This document shows positions 49,441 through 59,902 of a DNA stretch of 64,000 nucleotides, piece after piece. The translations under genes were made by a program, and so were the position numbers. The stretch is taken from contig JAZKJV010009322.1 of assembly GCA_037367405.1 (NCBI GenBank), positions 583,049 to 647,048 of the forward strand. The letters are read 5' to 3'. Below the pieces are notes generated by a model. The model saw only the letters and a list, made by a program, of their open reading frames with translations. It did not search any database and was not told the DNA's origin. Within the stretch, counting starts at the first letter, position 1. Each line of letters starts with the position of its first letter. Source of the DNA: Ottelia alismoides. Taxonomy: Eukaryota > Streptophyta > Magnoliopsida > Alismatales > Hydrocharitaceae.

Positions 49441-50763
49441 TGATGAATCTCCATTTCATCACCTTTATTCTATCATTTTGGCCTTAAAAACCCCGACAAA
49501 TGTAGGTAAATGATATCAATCTATCCATAATAGCATTCATTCTTTACTGTCTTTAATGTACAAAAAATAAGGTTTTTAATGCCAAAATTATAGAATAAAG
49601 AGAAGAAAAGAAAAATGAATAAAATATTGCAAATATTTTATGACCCGAACCCCGAGACCAAGGCCAGCATGGAATTGGTCAACAAGGAATAAAGTAGGGG
49701 GAGATAAGGGCCAATAATACAATAAATACCTCATTTATTTATTCATCTTTTATGCATTTTTGACACCTATTTGGTATCTAATTATTCATTCACCAAATAA
49801 AGAACCTTTGTACATGAAAGTTGTAGATAATAATGTGAATAAAATTGCAAAATTGAGTTTGTACAAAAATAATATACAGTGTACATTTTATACACAGAAT
49901 AAAAAATTAGAATCTCAACTTCACAGACCTAGATCTTGCAAATAAAAACTCAAATCCATCAAACTCACCTTTAATTGTATATAGCTTTCCAAGAACTATT
50001 TAATAAAATTGGTTTCATATTTTTTGGAGTTCATCTGTGAAAGTTAGGTTTTTGGCCCTCATTGTATATAGTACTGATTAAAATATTCATTCTCATCATT
50101 ATTTATTATTTCTATAAGTTGATAATTTTAGAATCTTATAAATAATATACATAATACATATACATACTGAAATTAGAACTAAAACCAAAAAGAATTTGTA
50201 AAATTAAATAAGCTTATGTAATACATAGGCAAAATACCTATGTTATAGATATACATAAATAAAAGGGAAATACATTCTTTAATTATTTTATTCTTTCATA
50301 TTTGTATAATATTGTAAAATTACATATAATATATTAAAATTACAAATCCAAAATAAAAACAAATAAAATACATTAAATAAATAAAGTATATATAATATAT
50401 AGGTAAAATACCTATAGGTATACCTACATATATATGTATCTATTTATTTAAATATGAAAATGAACTCATAAAAATTAAATAAAAATATCCTAACACTCAC
50501 AAAAATAAATTATAAATTTATAAAATAAGGAAATAAAATAATAAAATAAAATAACTAAAATAAAAATAAAATATACAAAATACATGTAAATACATGCATA
50601 AATACATTACTAATATAAAACCATAATAAAATATATCAAAAAAATTAAATAAAAATCATAAATAAATACTACATTAATTAATACACAATTTTTATTTTAT
50701 AAGCAAAATGTACTTAAATCATTTATTAGATTAAATTAATGGGTCAAGTTTTTGCTGGCGTGG

Positions 50764-50771
50764 ACCAATCA
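50764..50771 (+). promoter_or_regulatory. CCAAT box of the 5' LTR
   Basis: GACCAATCAG at the AT/GC junction, about 240 bp before the TATA box; the same motif is in the 3' LTR near 61224. Confidence 0.5.
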
Positions 50772-51006
50772 GAGGCCAGGGAATGTTGACCCCCGTTCAA
50801 CTCCCCTGCGCCTCTGACTCCCGTCAGAACTGTCCAATCCCCCTTATTCCTCCATTTTTCCCGCTCGATCTATTGCTCCATTGACAACAATCACTTCACG
50901 AGATTTATGCCCCGTTCATCGTATATTCACGCCACCCATTTAGATCACTTGGACAGTCACTAGATTCTATGATTTGAGCCGATCCATAAGGGCGCCCCCT
51001 CCTGTT

Positions 51007-51014
51007 TATAAATA
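51007..51014 (+). promoter_or_regulatory. TATA box of the 5' LTR
   Basis: TATAAATA in a GC-rich context, preceded by a CCAAT box. It is conserved at 61469-61476 in the 3' LTR. Transcription would start about 30 bp downstream, making U3 about 1.6 kb and R-U5 about 2.5 kb. Confidence 0.65.
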
Positions 51015-52134
51015 ACTCCATCTTCCTCCTCCGAGCTTTTTGGCCATTTCCCCAGCCCTAGAGCCCCCATTTTCAGCCTAGCGTGCATCCAGGTGACAGC
51101 TGGAGGTCCCCTGAAGGTCGTGGAGGCTTGCGGAGGAAGGAGATGCGCCCAAGGCGGCGCTCCGGCAGTCGTCCTGCTCCTTGGCCCAACCGCCAAGTTT
51201 GAGCTGCGCCATTTACTATTCTAGGTATATTTTCTTTCCAGCTTTTTATTTATGCATTTATTTTAATCGTTAACCCTTAGATCTAGTCTAGCGTGTCAGA
51301 TTCGAAGTTCGTCGGAGCTCCGCTCCGGCGAACGATTCCCTTGTGTTACCGACTGTATCTGACCACCATTTCATCTCCATACATCCCCCCTTCATTTCCC
51401 TATGCCCCTCACACCTCCGTTCACCCATATCCACTGTGGATCCGGAGATCAGCTCTTCCACTCCGTCGCTCGCCGGAGGAGCTCCGCTCGACACCACCTA
51501 CGCCTATACCACTGTTAATAAGGCCCTTGGAACCCTCTTTCTTGCTGGAGATTCTTTTGCAGGTGCTGGGAGGCCAAAGGATACCTGTTGGGGTCAATTT
51601 AGAATTCTTGCAGGTACATGGGAGCCTCGTCCTTCACCGACTCCGCTGGACCCCTCCGGTGAGCCTCCATTTCTCCTGAGCCCCCAATCGACAGAGCGAG
51701 TCCCCAGGAAGCTTTTTGAACCTTCAACAACCCGAGGAACCCTTGGATGTGCACGCCAAGCCAGATCGAAGCTCGGGAGGCACAGGGTTCTTCCCTGTTC
51801 TTCCGAGCACCTTCAGAGCCGTCCGATCGTGGTCCCAGCCCAGATCATAAGCCAGCCGTCCGATGAAGCTCTCCTTCGCCCGTCAGATCAGCCCGGCTGA
51901 TCTAATCTCAGCCCTCCATCGGCGAAGCATCATCAGGCGAGGAGGAGGCGACGCGTGTCAAGTGGGCGAAGCTCAACCGTAGGATCGTGCGCCTGAGGGG
52001 GTAATCTTCAGATATGTCCCTCGCCTTTTTGGTATTTATTTTTTAATGCTGTAAATAAACTTTCACTCTATAAAATAATTGTATTTTTTGTAAAAGGACC
52101 CCTATATTTCCTGTAATTGCTATTTGGTCCCTCC

Positions 52135-52164
52135 GCGCCTCACGTGCATTCCCACATGAGGCGC
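52135..52164. repeat. ACGTG-containing inverted repeat in the LTR
   Basis: GCGCCTCACGTG (52135-52146) pairs with CACATGAGGCGC (52153-52164) with one mismatch. In LTR E the equivalent site is GCACGTGA-AAG-TCACGTGC (40860-40878). Confidence 0.75.
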
Positions 52165-53571
52165 GTGATTTTTGCATTGAAGCCCTGGCGACTTTTGTAA
52201 ATTGTAAATTAGTTCCAAAAATGAAAATAAATGTTTATTTCCGTAGTGATTTTGGCACTGATGCCCATGATAGTTATTTTATTTGCAAAAATGCCCTTGC
52301 CAGGCTGTGTAATTTATATGTCTTTTATCTATTTATTAAAGATACCTGTGCTGCTCCTAAATTCAGAAAAAATAGGATAGATGCTTCATGTAGTGTTCTT
52401 TCATGCACATATTTTATTCTACAGTTTTTGCATTTATCCTAATTATTAAAAATGAAAAAGGAGCCCTTTTTGTACTGTTTAAATTAGAAAATAAAAAAAT
52501 TATAAAAACTTTTTGAAAAATTACAAAAAAATTATATATGGTATATTTACATATATATTGAGTCCAGAAGTTGAAAAACCCTAAAAATAATAAAAAGAAA
52601 AATATAAAAATCATAAAACTCCAAAATCCAACAAAAAATAGAAAAATCCTATAAAAATACCAAAAAAAATATATTTTTCTCTTTTATAGTTATCTATACA
52701 TTATTATTAATGTATTAAAATTTATTTGGGGTGATTTTGGGAATTATTTTATATTTTTAAAAACCCAAATTAATTTCGTATTATTTAATTAGTCCATATT
52801 AGGGACATTTCTGAAATTAAAAATACATAAAAATTAGAAAAATTTCAGAAAAAATAATAAAAAAATATATAAAACTAAAAATAAAAATAAAAAAATTATA
52901 TATATTTATATTATATGTAATATGTTTTGAGTATATATATATAGATATCCATATTTCATATTACTTCTCTCTCTCCTTATATATATATCTCTTTATATAT
53001 ATACATATATTCATATAATAAAAAAATATAAAAAAAATAAAAAATATAAAAAATATAAAATATAAAAAAGTCGAAAAAATATTATATCTCATATGTATAT
53101 ATTGAGTATTTACATAAATATATGTATATATATCCATTTACTATACTTCTCTCTCTTCTCTTATACATATCTCTATATATATATCTATATTATATATTTA
53201 AAAAAATATAAAATATAAAAAACAAATAAAAATTATAAAAACAAAAAATATAAAATAAAATAAAAATAAATAAATAAAAAACCCACTAAAATAATAAGAA
53301 ATGGACATGATCATTGAATTGAATAATTGTGCACTCATTTTCACCACATCACCATTCGCCTCCCAGTGTTCGACCTCTACTTGTGCTTACACCTATACAC
53401 ACTTGTATGTAGAGTTATAATAAATTTTAACTCCACATTTTTGATATTCATTGCATATATTTTATTGTGGGTTAATTGTTGACTGATTAGGGACTCTGTC
53501 TGAGGTCAACTCAGCGACTGTCGATCCGCCTTGTGGAAAGACACGACCTTGGCAAAACCCCTTTCATCAAT

Positions 53572-53589
53572 TGGCGCCGTTGCCGGGGA
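53572..53589 (+). other. Primer-binding site, tRNA-Asp
   Basis: TGGCGCCGTTGCCGGGGA is an exact 18-nt complement of the plant tRNA-Asp 3' end including CCA, two bases after the LTR end. Minus-strand DNA synthesis starts here. It is the classic Athila-lineage primer site. Confidence 0.95.
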
Positions 53590-55900
53590 GGCAACGGATT
53601 TTGTATAAATTTTGTGTGGTTTTTAATTCATTTATTTAATTCTTTGCTCATGTCCATTATATATTTGTTTATTTGACTTCTTATTTCTATTGACATTATT
53701 TGATTGACTGTTCTGACCCATCTTCTTTCTTTGTCTTTGATGCGAGGGACCGCCAAGCGAAGGAGGACCTTCTAGGAGGACCTAGGCACCCCAAGCAAGG
53801 CAGAGTTGGCCCTTCTATGCCAGCCAATAGGAGAGAGCATCAAAAGCAGATGAAGGAGAAATTTTGGATGGCAGTCTCACTTTTGCATCTTATTTTATTA
53901 TGTATATTTATGTGAGAGAGTGACACTTGAATTGTAATAAAACAGGACTCTCACAGGTACGCTCTGGTTCTCGAGGTCCAATACCGAGGGATTGTTCCCT
54001 TGGGGGCCTCGATGGTTTTGACACTTTTCCGTTCTTTATTTTATTTTTATTATTTTGTGTGAATGAGACCTTAGCTTTAGGAATTGCTTGCTCGTAGAGT
54101 TAGGTCCAAACACCCTAATATATTTGCATGTACCTATAGTTCGTTTTGGACCTAGATCAAACTCTAAACAGTCGCCTCACCATCTTCGAGCCTACGCGCC
54201 GCGAGCCCACCCTGCCAAGCGCTTCTCCTGAACTCGATGTGTCGAGAGGAGGAGGGGTGAGCCTAGACCGGACTCCTGCCTTGAAGATCGGCGAGCGACT
54301 TGTGGTGCTTCACGATAATAGCAATTTCTGAACCTAGGATGATTTCTTCGGCTTGCATTTGCATATAGCATAGGTTTCAAATTCTGTTATGCATCCCGCA
54401 TGGAGAGAGCTGGAGGCACTGTAAGTCTTCTTACTTAGCATGCATCATCGATTTCCGACTTGCATGGCTTTTCCGATCTTCTCCCCCTGTTTTTGCCAAC
54501 CTAGGATGCTTAATGGAAATTGGAACCTCGATAGGCATGTGCATTGAAAATGCCCAAAAAAAGTGATAATCTAAATAAAATTGGGACTATTAACTCTATT
54601 GGACTTAAAAATAAAACATAATGGATTTCCTTCCCTTGGGGATCGCAATCCCCTCATTGTATGCATTTTAATTGCTCACGTACACACTAAGGAGTAGAGC
54701 CCAAATCCCATCAAGCCTCCTAAGTATTTGTACAACTGTGTGATTCTCACCTCACTCTCAAACTGAAAAGATAAATGACCGTCACTTGATGGTCTTCACT
54801 GCGTTGAGTAGGTGAATCAGGGGTTTGCCTTGTGTATTGATTGTGACTTGGAGTCCGTTGCGTTTTTCATTCATTATTAGAGTAGTCGGTCCCATCCGTG
54901 TGAGTCATGCATTTTTGTCTTTGAGTCTCTCTACCTCTCTTATACATATACCTCTTCATTTGCATTGAGTCGTGATATTGGCGCTTGAGCTCAATCATTT
55001 CTTCGCCAAGTCCATGCGTTCCCGACATCTTCGCCAAGTCCATCACCTTCTTCGTATCCACTGTACCATTCCCATCTTCTCCGGTTCGAGGAGAGCCTGC
55101 TCTTAGGACCACCATTTTGATGGTGTTCCCGCCCTGTGTGGAACACCCAATTTTGTCTATGTCTCGATCTTCTTGCCCGCCCTCCTCGTCCCCTCTGTTT
55201 CACAATTCTATCACCGTGATATTGGCACGCAAGCTCAATCAGCTTCTCTACTTCATTGTGTTACCCTTCTTATCCATCTTCCTTGTGTCCCCCGTATCAC
55301 CTCTCCCTTTACCCTGGAATGCTGTGCACATCGCTAGCCCGCATCGAGGATTCCATGATCACCTTGATTATCTGTGTAAGACGGGCCAATGATGTTGAGG
55401 ATGCTGAGATTGATTTGGTGTATTTAACTTTGGATACATGCATACGAGCGTATTGAGGATTTTTGATGATGCATAGAGCATAGGTGTGATGCATTATTGA
55501 GGAATTTTAGTTCTCGCACACCGGATTGAGGATGTGATATGATGCGATGACTTGGTGATGATTTCATGAGTATTGATTGAACTATCTATTTTGAGGTTCC
55601 ACCCATCTTGATTTTGAGGATTGAATGATTATTCTGACTTGGAGTACCTGATAAAGGTGTGCGGATCCTGCATGATCTCTCATCTTCCTGATTAAACAAT
55701 CCTTGATCTCCTGACTCTTTGATCCACCATGGCACTTTGAGGATTTATGATTATCTTTCATGCCATCTCAGCCAGATTGGATTGACCTGAGGGATATCTT
55801 GTGAATGACCTGATTATTTGCTCCCTCGCCTGATCTTATGCCCTCCGAATGATTAATGATTGGTTGCTTGTGAGGACCTGAGATTTCATGCCAGCATTCC
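53590..55900 (+). other. LARD leader and non-coding internal region
   Basis: No gag ORF is found where Athila elements have it. Short ORFs (71 aa at 53700, 61 aa at 54146, 135 aa at 54985) have no domain. Two diverged copies of a CGTGATATTGGC..AAGCTCAATCA segment lie at about 54971 and 55216, roughly 245 bp apart, close to the unit length of the array downstream. Confidence 0.6.
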
Positions 55901-55929
55901 CTTGACCTACATCGATATAGCTCGCATTC

Positions 55930-57060
55930 CTCCATGAGGACTATCTGCGGTAGAATGCGACAATTTCTAGGACTATGGTTTCATCCACTGCTTGGGTCGC
56001 CATTGTGATGGGACCCAGAACCGAGTCAGATGATATGCTTGATTGGCCTCCATCCCGCTTGCGTACCTGACTTGTCAGTACATGAGGCCAACTGAATGAT
56101 TGCTCTCCTTGATGGTCCTCGCAAGGACGAGCCTTGATCCTACAATTATTCACCGCCTAGTTCATAGCTCTCCGAGGGTTATCTGCGAGAGGCTATGACA
56201 CATTTTATCTCCATGGTCTCTTCTGCTGATAGACGGTCTGCCGTCATTCGAGACCACATTATCTGTGGATCCGTCTGATGGATCCGGCTCCTTCGAGCCC
56301 TTTTCTCTCCTTGACGACCCTCGCAAGGTAGAGACACATTCTGACTATTCCTTGCCTAGATTGCATTACTCTCCGAGGACTATCTGCGGGAGACTGCGAC
56401 ACTCTCTTTACGCTCGGTTCCCACTGCTGACTGTGTCTCCGATCTGCGGAGCACGGAATCGAGTCATCTGATATATATGGTTTTAGTCCTATCTTGAGTT
56501 GCCTATCCGATATGTGGATCATGGGACCCATCTGATTAGACTCCTTTGAGTCTGCTCGCCTTGACGGTCCTCGCAAGGTTGAGCTTCTGATATCTACTAT
56601 TTTTCATACCTAGCTGGCAGCACGTTCCCTGAGGGTTGTCTGCGGGACGCTGCCACATTCTTTAGACTTTCTGGTCTCTTCTGCTGGTAGCCGATATGTC
56701 GCCTACCGAGACCGTACCAGATGATCCGTCTGATGGATCACTGATGCCTTTGCGTCCGCTCGCCTTGACGACCCTCGCAAGGTCGAGTCTTTCTCTGATT
56801 ATTCATTGACTAGTACGAACCATTCCCCGAGGGTTATCTGCGGGAGGGTACATCATCTTGTAGGTACTCGATTTCACTTCTGGTGTCTCCTATCTGTTGG
56901 AGCACGAAGCCGAGTCTTTTGAGCTTTTTACTCGATCTCCTTCTGATTGTTTCTCCGATCTGCGGAACACGGAGTCGAGTCTTCTAATTATTCTCTGATT
57001 CTGCTCACCTTGACGACCCTCGCAGGGTTGAGCCTTGTCTTGCGGTATTCGGTGTTTTCT
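55930..57060 (+). repeat. Higher-order tandem array of about 457-bp units
   Basis: Two marker motifs alternate. Motif 1, CCTTGACGACCCTCGCAAGG, occurs near 56109, 56311, 56555, 56764 and 57009. Motif 2, CCGAGGGTTATCTGCGGGAG, occurs near 55933, 56170, 56371, 56630 and 56828. Neighbouring copies are about 200 or 250 bp apart in turn, and every second copy is 437-458 bp apart. The unit is therefore a dimer, shown by GATCCGTCTGATGGATC recurring at about 56269 and 56719. Each subunit holds short inverted repeats such as TCTCCGATCTGCGGAG. No reading frame runs through it. Confidence 0.85.
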
Positions 57061-57499
57061 GTGATCTTCCGACCTCATGACCACCCAATGCCACGGTGTC
57101 TCCTATTCTCTATCTTCCGATCTATCTGAGACTCTGATTGACCGGAGGAGTTTGTACTGCTCTTGCTTCCTCCCGGTCTTATGGTATCGGCTCCGTTCCT
57201 TCATGCTGACCTTCTGAGCCGATTGACTGATTCATGCTACCGGACCCGATATCTGTACTTTCGATCCATTTTACTCCGGTGGCCGACACCCACATGATTG
57301 TATATCAGGGTGTCTTTTCACCTTCTGACCGCGTCCTCGTTCTCACAGGGAGACGACGACGAGAGTACGGTAATCGCTTGTCAGATACCGTCCTGCACTT
57401 CATCAGTTCCTTCACCACTTGTATATATGTGTATTGTCTATTCCTTCTTTCTCTCGCATGTTATGTGTGCCCTAGATCTATCCCCATATCTTTGTGTCT

Positions 57500-58020
57500 A
57501 CACTCAGGACGTACATTGTCTTAAGTATGGGGGGGTACACACCGCGTTGTTCTTTTATCGTTCAGTTTTGTCACTCCTGTTGTTGCCTATACTTAGGGAT
57601 ATCTCACCCTAAGTATGGGGGGAGTGGTGCGTATATTCTCCACGATCTTTTTGTCTATCTGTATGTATCTCTCTTTTCTTCTTTTCCTTTTCTATCTTCT
57701 TTATCTAAATAAAAGGTGTCGCCCCTTTGTGTCAGTTTTCTGTACTTAGGACGGACTTTGTCTTAAGTATAGGGGGTGCACCCCTGATTTGTTAATTATT
57801 TGATCTGTTTATTCCTACCCTTGACCCTCCCTGCTTTGTGTACAGTCTGCTGTACTTAGGATTACTTGATCCTAAGTATAGGGGGGACGGTCAACTTCTC
57901 ATTCATCCATTTCTTATTTACGTATTCTTTAGACTTTTCTATACTCAGTACGAGTTATGTCTTCTCTTTCACTTTTCCGATCTATGAGGACATAGCTCAA
58001 GCTAAGTATAGGGGGGTCGT
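57500..58020 (+). repeat. Five stem-loop modules, each followed by a polypurine-tract copy
   Basis: The modules are: CACTCAGGAC/GTCTTAAGT, imperfect (57501-57527); ATACTTAGGG/CCCTAAGTAT, perfect (57589-57616); TACTTAGGAC/GTCTTAAGTA, one G:U (57743-57769); TACTTAGGAT/ATCCTAAGTA, perfect (57853-57878); and a long one pairing TATACTCAG and GAGTTATGTC with GACATAGCTC and CTAAGTATA (57940-58010). After each right arm comes ATGGGGGG or TAGGGGG(G). Right arm plus purines gives AAGTATAGGGGGG, identical to the true polypurine tract at 59890-59902. Confidence 0.9.
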
Positions 58021-59867
58021 ATATACTATGTATATACTTTAGCCATAACTCGTATTTGAGTATTTCCTTAATAATATGGCTAACAATTCTTTAAATTCAT
58101 TAAAACCTAATAAAAGTTGTGATTATTCCTCAAATTCTTTTTATATGTACTGATTAATAAATCAGGTTAAAAATATTTTTGCAAAATGATTTGAAAAATG
58201 GTGTGAACTGTTTGGAAAACTTTTTGTGAAGTATTTTCAACCTTTGTAAAAATATTCTGATTACAAAAATTCTTCTATTTGTGTGAAATAAAGGATTTGA
58301 AAATCTATTTGCAAACGGTTTTGAAAACATTTTGTAAAAATATTTTGAAAAATGTATATATAGTGTTTGCAAAATCTTTGCAAAATGGCTTTCAAAGATT
58401 TGTAAATATTTGCAAAAATTATTTTGTACTATAGTTTTCAAAATGTTTTCTAAATAGATTTGAGGAATAAAAGCATCTTAATAGATAAAATAAAATACAT
58501 AAAATTCTTCATTAATTGTATATAAACCTAAATAAAGCACTTTGTTAAAACCTGTAAATTCTTTAAAATTCTTTAAATCCTGTAAAATAAAGCGGCACGC
58601 CCGTGTAAATAGCTGTATATATTTATACTTTGGATGCAAAATTTTTTTTCTCTGTGTAAAAATTTCTCTCTTTATTTTCAAATTCTTTGAAAAATTGCAT
58701 TATTCTTTGCATTTTTGTAATTAGTATTTGCATAGCATTTATATTCTTTGATTGAGCTTGATGATTGAACTAGTCTAATAAAGTCGAAGATTGGAGCTTG
58801 GTTGGACCTTACCACAACTAATTGCACTGGAACCTTATGGGAACTAGGTTTAAGGTACTTCAGGTCTATTCAGACGTAATTCTTTGAGAAATCAGGGCTA
58901 GGTTCAAGTCACCTCAGTGGACTAACTAGAACTTTTCGAAACACACGTATGACTCTTGCCGACCGTGACCTAACTTGGACACTTGCACCTTTCACTTGGC
59001 TCAACTCAGTTGGAGTGGTGAGGGGGTTGGATTTGCCAAACTGAGACGCACATGAGTGGAAACATTCATCCTCGTCTAGGGAGGGAAGTGCACCCCAACC
59101 TGATCCAGTTTCAATGAAGTCGAATGACAGGAGAGTGTGGGTTGCAATAAAGCTTCAAAAGAGGGATAGTCTTCTGTCTCAAGAGGAAAAAGTCCTTATG
59201 TAATTGCTGTTGGAAATAGTATGTTTGAAAAAAATCCAAAAAAGTGGACAGGCTTGAAAATAAAAATAAAAGTGCCTGCCGGAGTATGTATATATGTTGT
59301 ATAGAAAAAAAAGCAAGCTTGAGCATCAAAGTTATACCATGTGAGCCTGCAGCTGGATGACTTGACTACACTGGTCTTGCATCCCAGGATAGGTAGCTAC
59401 ACTGGCTACCGTCCATTCTCTTCTCCACCTCCTCCTCTTGAGTTGGATGTCACTTGAACTTATAAGGGAATACCCCGCTCCACGACGTTAGAGGGCTGGA
59501 TTGGGGAATCATTGGGTTGTCATTCTGGAGAAGTCAGTTCCTTTGTCATTTCAGTGGGGGAGAGCCACTATCACTTACACTGTACAAGTCAGCTTCATAG
59601 TCGTAAGGGTTTGTGTATGATGTAGGCTAGTTCTGACCTAGCTATTGAGGTGATTTGAACCAAGTTCTGTGACTCTCGGAGGCTGTTGTGTTTTAAATTT
59701 GGTTCCCAACCAGGTTCCACACACATTCTCACACCAAGGTATAACCTAAGCTCCAAACTTTGATTTTGTACAGATGAGTTTAATAATCATGATCAATTCA
59801 ATTTATTCTTTATTTCTCTTTTTCTTTTCTTCTGATTCTTTATTCTTGTGTACTTATTGCATAAGTG
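58021..59867 (+). other. Conserved non-coding 3' internal region
   Basis: It is matched along most of its length by 36940-38560 of the second element, including CAAAAGAGGGATAGTC and GGATAGGTAGCTACACTGGC. Reading frames are not conserved between the two, so the conservation is at the nucleic-acid level or reflects common descent only. Confidence 0.65.
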
Positions 59868-59886
59868 TTTGCTAGGGACTAGCAAA
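59868..59886 (+). repeat. Hairpin in front of the polypurine tract
   Basis: TTTGCTAG-GGA-CTAGCAAA, a perfect 8-bp stem with a 3-base loop, 3 bases before the purine tract region. It is conserved at the E and A 3' ends. Confidence 0.85.
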
Positions 59887-59889
59887 GGC

Positions 59890-59902
59890 AAGTATAGGGG
59901 GG
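59890..59902 (+). other. Polypurine tract
   Basis: AAGTATAGGGGGG directly abuts the 3' LTR start. It primes plus-strand DNA synthesis in LTR elements. Confidence 0.9.

Larger units (their letters stand above)
49441..53569 (+). repeat. 5' LTR of the LARD
   Basis: Start TGATGAATCTCC, end CCCCTTTCATCA. Layout: start block (49441-50100) with purine motif at 49684-49707; AT-rich block (50100-50740); CCAAT box and TATA promoter; GC-rich block (50750-52000); ACGTG inverted repeat (52135-52164); second AT-rich block with homopurine A and TATATA stretches (52440-53290); and a 270-bp end block. Confidence 0.95.

Noticed and set aside
53572..53600. tRNA gene suggested by the tRNA-Asp complement
   Set aside because: Only the 18-nt complement of the 3' end is present, two bases after an LTR; it is a primer site, not a gene. 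I found no tRNA cloverleaf elsewhere in the window.
54867..55203. Charged minus-strand ORFs resembling a coiled-coil gag
   Set aside because: Opposite strand to the element's transcription, overlapping frames both open, no gag motif.
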